DNA of 64,000 nt from Kitasatospora albolonga (GTDB taxonomy: Bacteria; Actinomycetota; Actinomycetes; Streptomycetales; Streptomycetaceae), in NCBI GenBank assembly GCA_002082585.1, contig CP020563.1, positions 5,202,001 through 5,266,000 on the forward strand. The letters run 5' to 3'. Position 1 is the stretch's first letter; each line of letters begins with the position of its first letter. The position numbers were made by a program, and so were the translations under genes. This document shows, piece after piece, positions 44,406 to 54,401 of the stretch. The notes under the pieces are model-generated. The model had not been told where the DNA came from. It was given only the letters and a program-made list of their open reading frames with translations, and made no database searches.

Positions 44406-44625
44406 AGCCGCACGTGGGGTCGACGTGATCGGAGAGCCCGACACGGTTGCACGGACCTGATCGCCGGGCAGCCTCTTTGCGGGGCGACGAGAGGCCGGGC
44501 TTGATGGCACGTCTGCGATGACGTGATTTCCGAGGGTTCGAGCGCTGCTCGGGCTGAGGGAAGCCGCCGCGCGTCTGCTCTCGTACAGACATGCCTGATC
44601 CACGAGCAGTGAGGGAGCTGACCAA

Positions 44626-44838
44626 GTGAACAGTGCCGACCTGACAGGCGCGGTCTGGCGCAAGAGCAGCCGCAGCAACGGGGACCGCAACTGCGTCGAG
44701 GTCGCCTTCCTCGGCGACGGCCGCGTGGCCACGCGCGACAGCAAGGACCAGGGCAGCGGCCCGGCTCTCGTCTTCACCTCCGGTGAGTGGGCCGCGTTCG
44801 AGCGCGGCGTCGTGGACGGCGGGTTCCAGCGGGCGTAG
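44626..44838 (+). CDS. DUF397 protein (Scr2-type), copy 2
   Basis: 70 residues, about 85 percent identical to copy 1 (WRKSSRSNGDRNCVEVAFL; ALVFTSGEWAAFERGV). It has its own ribosome site (GAGGGAGCTG) but no XRE partner of its own. Likely a recent duplication; it also has a matching terminator. Confidence 0.88.
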   Translation: MNSADLTGAVWRKSSRSNGDRNCVEVAFLGDGRVATRDSKDQGSGPALVFTSGEWAAFERGVVDGGFQRA

Positions 44839-44871
44839 TACGTACGCGTCTTCGCACGCGGTCACGGAAGT

Positions 44872-44896
44872 GCCCGGCCAGTCGTCCTGGCCGGGC
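44872..44896 (+). terminator. Terminator after DUF397 copy 2
   Basis: GCCCGGCCAG pairs with CTGGCCGGGC around a 5-nt loop. Confidence 0.8.
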
Positions 44897-44957
44897 GCTT
44901 CGGTGCTGTTGGGCCCCGCGCGGAAGGGGGGCGCCGGACTCGGAGAGGACGCGTCGT

Positions 44958-45800
44958 TCAGGGGGCCGGGGCCGGAGGACGGACCCCCGTCAGATTCTCC
45001 GCGCGACGCCGCAGGAGCGGGGCCAGTTCCGCGTACCAACCGCGACCGACGGCCTGAAGTATCTCGGCGAGGGCGATCTGTTCGCCGATCCGGCCTGCGG
45101 GAGTGTCGAGGACATGGGCGAACTCGACACGGATGCGGTCGGCGACCGTGGGGACGCGGAGGCTGTTCACGTAGAGCATGGCCGGGTCGTAGCCGACGGG
45201 AACGGCGCCCCAGCGCTCCCAGTCCAGGATGACGAGGGGGTCGTGGGTGAGGTTGGCCCACTGAAGGTCGGCATGCCCGGTAACGCGTTCGGTGATGGCC
45301 GGGGCGGGGATACCCAGGAACTCGGGGAAGACCCGGTCGGCCCAGGACTGCCGGATGGTCTCGCGGGGTGGCTCGGCGCCGCTCAGCGCGTCCAGGCTCT
45401 TCCGCAGGGCCGTCCACCAGGAGTCCGGTAGACCGGGGTCCTCAGCGAGGTCGGGGGTTTCCGGGGAGATGACCGGCTGGGCGATGTAGTCGATCAGCTC
45501 CGCCTCGAAGACGTACTCCCCGCTGTCCCAGCGGTACAGGTCGTGGAGGTGTGGGCGGGAGACCTTGTCGGACACGCGTTTCTCGGCGAGCGCGATGCCC
45601 TCGTTCCGGATCTTGGGGGTCTTGGACGTCTCGCCGCAGTGGACGCGGAGCCAGTGGCCGCCTTCGGTGCGACTGCCGATGGTGCGTCCCAACCAGCCCC
45701 ACGCGGGCGCCCCTGTAGGCGTGGTGGAGAAGAGGGCGGCAGCGTGTGTCAGGGCTTCCTCCATACGGGCCCTGGTGGTCTCATCCTTGGGCGAGTACAT
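44958..45800 (-). CDS. Aminoglycoside-phosphotransferase-like kinase
   Basis: 280 residues of the APH/choline-kinase fold. The catalytic loop is TGHADLQWANL (Asp and Asn of the Brenner motif) and the metal-binding motif is VILDWERWG. The N-lobe is short and the usual phosphate loop is not obvious, so substrate and even activity are open. It starts MYSPKDETTRAR with AAAGGT upstream and ends just after the DUF397 terminator. Confidence 0.8.
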   Translation of the reverse strand: MYSPKDETTRARMEEALTHAAALFSTTPTGAPAWGWLGRTIGSRTEGGHWLRVHCGETSKTPKIRNEGIALAEKRVSDKVSRPHLHDLYRWDSGEYVFEAELIDYIAQPVISPETPDLAEDPGLPDSWWTALRKSLDALSGAEPPRETIRQSWADRVFPEFLGIPAPAITERVTGHADLQWANLTHDPLVILDWERWGAVPVGYDPAMLYVNSLRVPTVADRIRVEFAHVLDTPAGRIGEQIALAEILQAVGRGWYAELAPLLRRRAENLTGVRPPAPAP

Positions 45801-46008
45801 CGGTGACCTTTCTGAGGTGGCCCGGAGCAAGCGGGTGCGCGATGACGCCCTGTGCCGCGCTCCAGTGTGATGGGCTGCTGGCGGACAGCAGTACCACGTC
45901 CAGGCTCGGGCAGGAGGCCGCAGCGAGGAGGCAGGCGGCGGCCGGCGAGGCACCGGGCCGGACGAACTCGCATGCACTCGTGGAGTGGGTCACCACGCTG
46001 ATCGTCAC
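45781..46008 (-). CDS. Possible small protein upstream of the APH-like gene
   Basis: 75 codons, overlapping the APH start by 20 nt. The C-terminal 60 residues (VRPGASPAAACLLAAASCP ... APGHLRKVTDVL) look protein-like. The first 15 codons lie antisense to a transposase remnant, so the true start is doubtful or the gene has been truncated by an insertion. Confidence 0.4.
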   Translation of the reverse strand: MTISVVTHSTSACEFVRPGASPAAACLLAAASCPSLDVVLLSASSPSHWSAAQGVIAHPLAPGHLRKVTDVLAQG

Positions 46009-46033
46009 CCGTGAGGGCGCCCGCCGCTGCGAG
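45968..46033 (+). pseudogene. IS5-family transposase N-terminal remnant
   Basis: Translates as SHALVEWVTTLIVTREGARR, very close to the start of a common Streptomyces IS5-type transposase (from memory HALVEWVTMLIVTREGDRR). Nothing after residue 22 resembles the protein. Confidence 0.7.
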
Positions 46034-46122
46034 CCAGGTCTGAGTTTTCCCGGCTCGCTTCCGCAGGCTTCGCAGTGCTTCCTCTAGGTCTGACCTAAAG
46101 GCTGTCCCGCAAGCCGTGAAGC

Positions 46123-46959
46123 TCATCCCTTGATGAACTCGATGATCTGCGGAGCGATCTTCTTTGGAGCCATGACGACGGCGCCATGGTTGAGTCCGGG
46201 CAGAGTGCGGTGGTCGGCCTGCGGCAGGATCTCGGTGACGGCGAGGGCGGCGCGCTGGAACGCCGCTGGACTCTTGCCACCGGTCAGCACGCGGGTGGGT
46301 AGGGTCACCCCTTTCCACTCCTCGGCATCGAGAGGCTTGCCTTGCTGGGTATCGCCCATGACCGCGATGTCATAGGGGAGAGTGCTGGCCAACTTGGTGA
46401 GGTTTGCCCACATCTTCGGCATGAGCTTCATGAAGAACACGGCGATGCCGGGCATGCCCTGCACCCTGGTCATGAAGTACTTGACCGCGTCGCTGTGCCG
46501 GCCCTCCGCAAGCAACGCGGTGATCTGCTGCGCGAGGTCCTTAGGCGGTCCGTCGTCGCCTTCGCCGACTACGAACGGCGGCTCGTACAGAGCCAGGCGG
46601 TCGATGTTGACTCCGGCCGCGGCCGCGCGCAGGGCGAGGACCGCTCCGGAGGACGAGCCGAACAGCGACGCCGAACCGCCGGCGTGATCGACCAACGCGG
46701 CGATGTCTTCAATCTCGCGGTCGGGGGCGTAAGTAGCGGCGTCCCCGCTGGCACCGCGTCCGCGCCGGTCGTAGTTGATCACAGTGAAGTGGTGGGCGAG
46801 GAGAGTCGCGAGTTTGGCTGTGTCCGAGCGGTCTGCCAGCGCCGAGGCAACCAGGACGATGGCCGCCCCGCGGCCCGACTGCTCGAATGCGATCTCGGTG
46901 CCGTCGGCGGAGGTGACTCGGGCCTCGGCTCCGGCCGACTGCTCTCGCGCTGTTGCCAT
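46123..46959 (-). CDS. Alpha/beta hydrolase
   Basis: 278 residues. Nucleophile elbow LFGSSSGAVLA (central Ser), and the C-terminal His in LPGLNHGAVVMAPKK; strand IVLVASALADRSD and RRGRGASGD are typical of the fold. Good ribosome site GGAGAGA. It lies inside the candidate mobile element, antisense to the transposase. Substrate unknown; such cargo hydrolases often act on xenobiotics or antibiotics. Confidence 0.85.
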   Translation of the reverse strand: MATAREQSAGAEARVTSADGTEIAFEQSGRGAAIVLVASALADRSDTAKLATLLAHHFTVINYDRRGRGASGDAATYAPDREIEDIAALVDHAGGSASLFGSSSGAVLALRAAAAGVNIDRLALYEPPFVVGEGDDGPPKDLAQQITALLAEGRHSDAVKYFMTRVQGMPGIAVFFMKLMPKMWANLTKLASTLPYDIAVMGDTQQGKPLDAEEWKGVTLPTRVLTGGKSPAAFQRAALAVTEILPQADHRTLPGLNHGAVVMAPKKIAPQIIEFIKG

Positions 46960-47117
46960 GTTTGTCTCTCCGGTTCACGTAGGGGTCGTACTGCTGTGGT
47001 GTGCGTTGCTGCCAATAGGACCCCCGCAGTGCGGGAAACTCATCGGTGCGTCAGGCTTTCGGTGCCGAAGTCCTCGCATCTCGGAGAGGACGAACCTCCT
47101 CACGCAGAATCGAGGGC

Positions 47118-47918
47118 ATGGGCGGCAGCGGCAACTGGGATGATCCCGTTGTGACTGGTGTGATTACGGCATCGCAGCCGTCCCGGATAGCCCCGTTCAC
47201 CGGGCTGAGCCAGCGTTCCTTCGGCAAGCTGGTGACGGTTCTGCGGCGTGAGGGTGCGGACACCGTTGGTAGAGGGCGGCCGTGGAGCCTGCCTCTGGAG
47301 GACCGGACGCTGCTGGTCGCGGCTTACTGGCGAACAAACTTGACGATGCGGCAACTCGCACTGCTCTTCAGTGTGTCGAAGTCCGCAGCTGACCGGATCA
47401 TCGACCATCTCGGGCCGATGATCGCGCTCCGGCCACGCAGGTCTTTCGACAAGGGCACCGTACTGATCGTGGACGGGACGCTCGTGCCCACCCGAGACCA
47501 CACCATCGCCGAGCAGTCCAAGAACTATCGGTACTCCACCAACCACCAAGTCGTCATCGACGCCGACACCCGCCACGTCGTCCTGGTGGGACGCTTGCTA
47601 CCCGGCAACCGCAATGACTGCAGGGCATGGGAGGAGTCAGGGGGCAAGGCTGCCGTTGGCGCGACCCTCACCATCGCCGACGGCGGCTATCCGGGCACCG
47701 GACTCGTGATGCCTCATCGGTGCCGCAAGGCCGAGGAGCTGCCCGATTGGAAGGAGGCCCACAACAAATCCCACAAGCAGGTCCGCGCCCGGGTCGAGCA
47801 CGTCTTCGCCCGCATGAAGAACTGGAAGATCCTCCGTGACTGCCGCCTCAAAGGCGATGGTGTTAACCACGCCATGCTCGGCATCGCCCGGCGGCACAAC
47901 CTCAACCTCTCCGGCTAG
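47118..47918 (+). CDS. IS5-family (DDE_Tnp_4) transposase
   Basis: 266 residues, apparently intact. N-terminal HTH (FGKLVTVLRREG, then MRQLALLFSVSKSAADRIID), and the DDE triad in VLIVDGTLVPTRDH, TIADGGYPG and RARVEHVFARMKNWKIL. Start is uncertain; shorter starts exist (GTG near 47150, giving VTGVITASQPSRIAPF). Confidence 0.88.
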   Translation: MGGSGNWDDPVVTGVITASQPSRIAPFTGLSQRSFGKLVTVLRREGADTVGRGRPWSLPLEDRTLLVAAYWRTNLTMRQLALLFSVSKSAADRIIDHLGPMIALRPRRSFDKGTVLIVDGTLVPTRDHTIAEQSKNYRYSTNHQVVIDADTRHVVLVGRLLPGNRNDCRAWEESGGKAAVGATLTIADGGYPGTGLVMPHRCRKAEELPDWKEAHNKSHKQVRARVEHVFARMKNWKILRDCRLKGDGVNHAMLGIARRHNLNLSG

Positions 47919-47996
47919 ATAAGCGGCCGGATGAATCGCCTCCCGCGTTCTCGTGCGTCAGAGATCATTTACGGGACAGCTCTTAGCCGTTCAGGC

Positions 47997-48521
47997 TCAA
48001 AGGTCAAGGCCCTTCACGTACTCCTCGAAAGGAACGGACTCGGCTACTGCGATTCGCTGGTATTCGATAAAAGGGGCCACGTCACCCTCGAATACCTCAC
48101 GGTTGATCTGCTTGCCGTCAGGCTCATAGTTCATGAGAACGACTTCCGATTGATCGAACATCCAGAAGTCTTGAGCCCCTACAATAGGGTTGGTTCTGTC
48201 GGTTACGTCGAGAATGCGGATCTGCTCCCCGGCCAGGCGGTGCGGCCGGTAGTACTGAGAGAACTCGAACCGTAGATACTCGGACAGAGGCCGATTGACG
48301 ACGTGGACGCGGCCTTGAACGCGCCCCTCCGCAGCCTGTCGGCGTAGCCTGTCCGTGTACTCGTTGCGGACCGTGGTGGGGTCGATACGTGCGCCGTCGC
48401 GGAACGCCTGAAGCTCCTCTGCTTCCTGCGGCATGAGGTACTGCGGCAGGGTCTCAAGTCGCCACGCTTCCCGCTGGAAGCCCTCGAAGCGCGCGGCCCA
48501 CTCTTCACCAGCCAAGAGCAC
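47997..48521 (-). CDS. DUF6879 family protein
   Basis: 174 residues, soluble. Rich in aromatic residues with the family-typical ends (EEWAARFEGFQREAWRLETLPQY and VPFEEYVKGLDL). Often found in Streptomyces next to XRE/DUF397-type genes; function unknown. Its stop is 14 bp from the mobile element end, so the insertion just missed it. Overlaps the preceding small gene by 17 nt. Confidence 0.78.
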   Translation of the reverse strand: MLLAGEEWAARFEGFQREAWRLETLPQYLMPQEAEELQAFRDGARIDPTTVRNEYTDRLRRQAAEGRVQGRVHVVNRPLSEYLRFEFSQYYRPHRLAGEQIRILDVTDRTNPIVGAQDFWMFDQSEVVLMNYEPDGKQINREVFEGDVAPFIEYQRIAVAESVPFEEYVKGLDL

Positions 48522-48714
48522 GGACGGCCTCCCTCAGAACGTCCTCGGGGATCTCGACGAGCCCCTCCCCCTCCGGGGGCTGGAATGCCTTGGACACGTC
48601 GCCCTGGACGACGATGGAGCCGGACGCGGTGCGGTAGACGTTCGGGCAGTCGTCCTTGCCACACGGTCCCCCGTTGCCGTTTCCGGTGAGCCGGGTCAGA
48701 TCCTCACGAGCCAT
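48505..48714 (-). CDS. Hypothetical small protein, coupled to DUF6879
   Basis: 69 residues (MAREDLTRLTGNG; two Cys in PCGKDDCPN; VYRTASGSIVVQGD). It is commonly paired with DUF6879 in Streptomyces. Its promoter region contains a perfect 32-bp palindrome. Confidence 0.72.
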   Translation of the reverse strand: MAREDLTRLTGNGNGGPCGKDDCPNVYRTASGSIVVQGDVSKAFQPPEGEGLVEIPEDVLREAVRALGW

Positions 48715-48786
48715 GGTGGAACCCCCTGTCCCGCACCCCTCGTGGGGCGGCTCCACGACCGTACGGAGAGGGCGCCACCGCCGTCC

Positions 48787-48818
48787 ATGCGACAACGCCA
48801 ATATTGGCGTTGTCGCAT
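48787..48818. promoter_or_regulatory. Perfect 32-bp palindrome
   Basis: ATGCGACAACGCCAAT is followed directly by its exact reverse complement, without spacer. It sits 73 bp upstream of the small DUF6879-linked gene and 270 bp upstream of the PP2C gene. The core CAACGCCAATATTGGCGTTG is typical of a dimer operator. Confidence 0.8.
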
Positions 48819-49090
48819 AAACCGTCTCTGTTGCGCAGCCTGCTCTTGATGCCACGCCCAGGTGCAACCTGACCGTGACCGCCCCCGGCCTCGACGAGCC
48901 CGGCCTGTACCTGTCCGTGGTCGAATCGCTGGAAAGCCCCGGCGGCACCGTGCAGGACTTCGCGTACGGGGGAGCCGACCTGCGCGCAGTCCCTGAACAG
49001 GCGATCCACATCACGTACCCGGAGGTGGAGCGGCCGTTTCCGGTGCACACTGGGCACCAAGAGGCGTCGAGTCCTGTTGGAGGCGCGAAG

Positions 49091-50902
49091 GTGAACGCCG
49101 GCAGTGGTGGACGGCGCCTGCCCGGCCGGGGCTCCGCCGGGCTGCGTTCGGCCGGCGCGAACGTGCGGTTCCGCCGGGCCAGAGGCGTCCTGCCGCCGGA
49201 CCGGTTCACCACCCGCAGCCGTCTTGCCTGGCTGAATTCCGCCAGCTCCCGCATCGGCACGACCCTGGACCTGGAGCGCACCGCGCAGGAACTCGCCGAG
49301 TTCACCGTGCCCCGCTTCGCCGACGGGGCGGCCGTGGACATCCTCGAAAGTGTCCTGCGGGGTGACGAGGGCTCCCAGAAGACCGCAACCGGCATCCCGC
49401 AGATGCGGGCCACGGCGCTGTGCGCGATCGAGGAGCTCTCCAGCCTGGAGCCGACCCCGGTGGGGGAGGTCTTCGTGCACGCCAGCGAGCCGCACGAGAC
49501 GCTGCTCCACCGGTACGTCCTCCGGCAGGGCAAGCCGGTGCTGCTGAGCAGGGTGCGCGACGACGACTTCATCCGCGTCGCGCCGACCGCGAGCGCCGCC
49601 GCGCAGTTGCGCGCCGCCGGTGTGCACAGCTACCTGGCCGTGCCCTTGATCGCCCGTGGGCTGCTGCTCGGCAGCGCCGACTTCGTACGCGGCCGTGGAA
49701 CCCCGCCGTTCTCCACCACCGACCTGGCGCTGGCGGAGCAGCTCGCCTCCAAAGCGGCGGTCTTCATCGACAACGCGCGCCTGTACGGGCGGGAGCGCGA
49801 GCACGTCGTCTCGTTGCAGCGCTCATTGCTGCCGCGCGTCACCCCGGCGACGCCGGGCCTCGTGGTGCACTCCGAGTACGCGCCCGCGGCGGCCTACCAC
49901 GGCGTGGGCGGGGACTGGTACGACGTGATGGCCCTGCCCGGCGGGCGGACGGCCCTGATGGTGGGCGACGTGATGGGGCACGGGCTGCCCGCCGCCGCCA
50001 CCATGGGGCGCCTGCGGACGGTGGCCCGCACCCTGATGACCCTGGACATGGCTCCCGAGCGCATCCTCGCGCGGCTCGACCTGGCCACCCGCGACCTGGA
50101 GGACGAGCAGGTCGCCACCTGCCTGTGCGCGGTCTACGACCCCGCCGACTCCACCTACACGCTGGCGAGCGCCGGGCACCTGCCGCCGCTGCTCCTGGAC
50201 GGGCGGGGCGCCGCCGACCTCGTCCCGGTGCCCACCGGCGCGCCGCTGGGGGCGGGCGTGATCCCGTACGACCCCCTGCGGCTGCGCGTCCCGGACGGCG
50301 CCCACCTGATCATGTACACGGACGGCTTGATCAAGTCCCGGGACGCGGACGTGGACGCCCAGCTGGACCGGCTGCGTACGGTGGTGCTGAGCCTCCCGCC
50401 CGGATCGCTGGAGAAGGGCGGTCTGGTGGAGCGTGCCCCGGCCGCCGCCGCCCGGTTCGACGAGGCGGTACTCCTCGTCACCGCGAGCGCCGCGCTCCCG
50501 GCGGGGGACCTGCGGGTGTGGGAGCTGCCGCAGGACGGCCGGGCCGCCTCGGCCGCCCGTGATCTCGTCACCGGCCAGCTCGCCGCATGGGGCCTGGAGG
50601 AACTCGCCGACGTCTCCGAGCTCGTCGTCTCCGAACTGGTCGGCAACGCACTGCGCTACGGGAACGGCCCCGGCACGCTGCGGCTGCTGCGCGGGGAACG
50701 CCTCGTCGTGGAGGTGTCGGACACCGGCCCCGACCTGCCCCAGATCCAGCACGCGGGCCTCAGCGACGAGGGCGGACGGGGCCTTCAGCTCATCAACATG
50801 CTGTGCCGCCGCTGGGGTTCGTCCCGCACGGTCACCGGCAAGGTGGTCTGGGCAGAACAGAACATGCCGTCCTCGGCCCCGGACCGCGGCTCACGGCCGT
50901 GA
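49091..50902 (+). CDS. GAF-PP2C (SpoIIE)-HATPase regulatory protein
   Basis: About 603 residues. GAF domain about 50-250, SpoIIE/PP2C phosphatase about 260-450 (GVGGDWYDVMALPGG, VGDVMGHGLPAAATMG, LIMYTDGLIKSRD) and a C-terminal GHKL ATPase (SELVGNALRYGNG, VEVSDTGPDLP, GRGLQLINMLCRRWG). It combines an RsbU-like phosphatase and an RsbW-like kinase, so it can both switch and hold an anti-sigma network. Start set at the GTG with GGAGGCGCG; the frame stays open 216 nt upstream. Confidence 0.87.
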   Translation: MNAGSGGRRLPGRGSAGLRSAGANVRFRRARGVLPPDRFTTRSRLAWLNSASSRIGTTLDLERTAQELAEFTVPRFADGAAVDILESVLRGDEGSQKTATGIPQMRATALCAIEELSSLEPTPVGEVFVHASEPHETLLHRYVLRQGKPVLLSRVRDDDFIRVAPTASAAAQLRAAGVHSYLAVPLIARGLLLGSADFVRGRGTPPFSTTDLALAEQLASKAAVFIDNARLYGREREHVVSLQRSLLPRVTPATPGLVVHSEYAPAAAYHGVGGDWYDVMALPGGRTALMVGDVMGHGLPAAATMGRLRTVARTLMTLDMAPERILARLDLATRDLEDEQVATCLCAVYDPADSTYTLASAGHLPPLLLDGRGAADLVPVPTGAPLGAGVIPYDPLRLRVPDGAHLIMYTDGLIKSRDADVDAQLDRLRTVVLSLPPGSLEKGGLVERAPAAAARFDEAVLLVTASAALPAGDLRVWELPQDGRAASAARDLVTGQLAAWGLEELADVSELVVSELVGNALRYGNGPGTLRLLRGERLVVEVSDTGPDLPQIQHAGLSDEGGRGLQLINMLCRRWGSSRTVTGKVVWAEQNMPSSAPDRGSRP

Positions 50903-51014
50903 GCCGGTGGGCCGCCCGCCATGACCTCCGAGGTAATCGACGCCCTCCGTCCCGCGCGGCAGCATCGGAGGCGTACCGAACGATCACGCCACGCCCACCC
51001 CGGAGGACCGGACC

Positions 51015-51389
51015 ATGACCGCGTACGCCATCGCCCACCTGCGCCCTGCCGACGGCCCCGTCCACGACGAGGTGCTGAGCTACATCGAGCGCATCCAGGC
51101 CACGATGGAGCCCTACGGAGGCCGCTTCCTGGTGCACGGGGCCGAGGTGGAGGTGCTGGAGGGGGAGTGGCCGGGGGCGGTGGTCGTCGTCGGGTTTCCC
51201 GGGGGCGGGGAGGCCCGCGCCTGGTACGCGTCCCCCGCCTACCAGGAGCTCCTGCCCCTGCGCACCCGGCACCTCGACGGTGACACGGTGATCGTCCCGG
51301 GCGTCGGCCCCGAGTACGACGCGTCGGCCACGGCGGCGGCCATGAGGGCGGCGCGGGACCGGGGAGCGCGGGACCGGGTGGCCGGGTAG
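51015..51389 (+). CDS. DUF1330 family protein
   Basis: 124 residues, dimeric alpha/beta-barrel type. Conserved IERIQATMEPYGGRFLVHG and FPGGGEARAWYASPAYQELLPLR. Function not established. Start ATG after a GACC-rich leader. Confidence 0.8.
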   Translation: MTAYAIAHLRPADGPVHDEVLSYIERIQATMEPYGGRFLVHGAEVEVLEGEWPGAVVVVGFPGGGEARAWYASPAYQELLPLRTRHLDGDTVIVPGVGPEYDASATAAAMRAARDRGARDRVAG

Positions 51390-51443
51390 GGCGCGGGGGC
51401 GCCTCAGCCCCTCCAGGTGACCTGATGCCCCCTGCGGGCCGCC

Positions 51444-52067
51444 TCAGCCCCTCCGGCCCCCCGCCACCGCCGCCCGGTAGTACCGCAGGTCGCTGCGGCG
51501 TACGTGGCGCACCCCCGCCAGGTCCGTGGGCGAGGCGGCGGCCCGGGGGCAGCCGCCCAGGCGGTTCCGGGGCGGGGGCTCGGCGGTCGCCCGGCGGAGG
51601 TGGTGCCAGGGCTGGAGCGGGAGCCAGAGCAGGCCGTACAGCCAGCGCAGCACCAGGCGGCGGAACTCCGGCCGGCCCGCGTCGGGCAGCCGGATCACCC
51701 GTACGCCCATGATCAGCTTCCCGGCGCTCGCCCGTACGGCCATCGTGAGCAGCACCTGGTTGGCGAAGGACAGCACCGTCAGCTGGCCGACGAGCACCGC
51801 CGCCGTCCGCCCCGCGCCCGCGTCCGTGGCCCCCAGGCAGGAGTGCAGCAGCAGGCCGACGACCAGCAGGCACAGGTAGCAGTCCAGCCCGGTCGCCAGG
51901 TAGCGGCGGGTTTCGCCCGTTCCCCGGGGGACGCGGGGCTGCCGCGCGGGGGTGCCGTACGGGTCCGGGTACGGCCGTACGGGAGGTGCGGCGGTGCGGC
52001 CGGTTCCGTACAACAACCTTGGCTCATAAGGAGATTGCGCTCTCCGGCGCCCCCGCCGCTTCGTCAT
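51444..52067 (-). CDS. RDD-family membrane protein
   Basis: 207 residues. A charged N-terminal region with many Tyr and Pro, then three TM helices and the RDD motif core SAGKLIMGVRVIRLPDAGRP and WLYGLLWLPLQPW. Family function is unknown, possibly transport-related. Start may be the ATG 12 nt upstream. Confidence 0.75.
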   Translation of the reverse strand: MTKRRGRRRAQSPYEPRLLYGTGRTAAPPVRPYPDPYGTPARQPRVPRGTGETRRYLATGLDCYLCLLVVGLLLHSCLGATDAGAGRTAAVLVGQLTVLSFANQVLLTMAVRASAGKLIMGVRVIRLPDAGRPEFRRLVLRWLYGLLWLPLQPWHHLRRATAEPPPRNRLGGCPRAAASPTDLAGVRHVRRSDLRYYRAAVAGGRRG

Positions 52068-52194
52068 GGGGAGCATCATGACTGATCGTCAGGCGGGGTG
52101 TCGCGGTTCCTGACGGGTAACCCCTTCGCTCTTACCGATTTCACCGATCCCTTACGTTGGCGGGAACAGACACACGAGTGGTACGGGGGCGGCG

Positions 52195-52548
52195 ATGGGA
52201 TTCAACGGCACCATATGGAGGCTGCGGCGCGGCGCGGAACTCGTCGGGGAGATCGCCGTCGACGGCGCGGACTTCCCCTGGCTGCACGGCCGGTTCCTCC
52301 CCGGCCCGGCCTTCGACCCCGCCGTGCGTCAGCTCTTCGACCGCGAGCTGGCCCTCCTGGAACGGCTGGAGGAGGACGAGAGCGACGAGAGCGCGGAGGC
52401 GTGGGAGCGGGCCTACGACGAGGTGAACCGTACGCTCGCGCTGGCCGGCCCGGAGGGGGCGGCGGTCGCCGAGTTCCTGCTGCACATCCGGGGGGACCGG
52501 GCCTGGTTCCGGTGGAGCGACACCCCGTTCTCGGAGGAGGGGCTGTAA
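52195..52548 (+). CDS. Hypothetical protein
   Basis: 117 residues, acidic, with a coiled-coil-like stretch (LFDRELALLERLEEDE) and Trp-rich ends. No family recognised. Strong codon bias supports it. Confidence 0.7.
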   Translation: MGFNGTIWRLRRGAELVGEIAVDGADFPWLHGRFLPGPAFDPAVRQLFDRELALLERLEEDESDESAEAWERAYDEVNRTLALAGPEGAAVAEFLLHIRGDRAWFRWSDTPFSEEGL

Positions 52549-52574
52549 GGGGCGGGGCCTTGCCGCAAAGATGA

Positions 52575-54161
<1,587 letters not shown>

Positions 54162-54176
54162 CCGTACGCCGAGGGC

Positions 54177-54217
54177 GGCCACCGGCCCGCGCGGGAACGC
54201 CCGCCGGGCCGGTGGCC
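54177..54217 (+). terminator. Terminator after gdhA
   Basis: GGCCACCGGCCCG pairs with CGGGCCGGTGGCC across 15 nt. Confidence 0.82.
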
Positions 54218-54228
54218 CCGGCCTCGTC

Positions 54229-54335
54229 GTCACGCCGCTTCGCCGCCCGTCCGCTCGGTCACGTCACTTCGCCGCCTGACCGTCCGGTCACGCCGCCTCG
54301 CCGTCCGTTCGTTCTGTCACGCCGCTTCGCCGTCA
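54229..54335. repeat. 29-bp tandem repeat, about 3.7 units
   Basis: Three full 29-bp units starting GTCACGCCGCTTCGCCG (one with GTCACGTCACTTCG) and a partial fourth, between gdhA and the XRE gene. No gene in this 240-bp gap. Confidence 0.82.
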
Positions 54336-54401
54336 GCAGATCCGCCCGGAGCGCAACGCCCGGCCCGTGCCTGCCGGGCGCCCGGCTCCTAGGCTGGAGC
54401 G

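Larger units (their letters stand above)
46098..47983. mobile_element. Putative IS element carrying a hydrolase gene
   Basis: The ends carry imperfect inverted repeats sharing GCTGTCCCG-N-AA, flanked by CTAA and TTAG (TA next to each end). Between them lie an intact transposase and a divergent alpha/beta hydrolase whose 3' end is 25 bp inside the left terminus. About 1.89 kb. The alternative is that the left repeat belongs to an older IS remnant and the hydrolase is a resident gene. Confidence 0.5.

Noticed and set aside
48875..49090. N-terminal extension of the PP2C protein
   Set aside because: Frame is open but lacks a ribosome site and domain; the GTG at 49091 has GGAGGCGCG just upstream.
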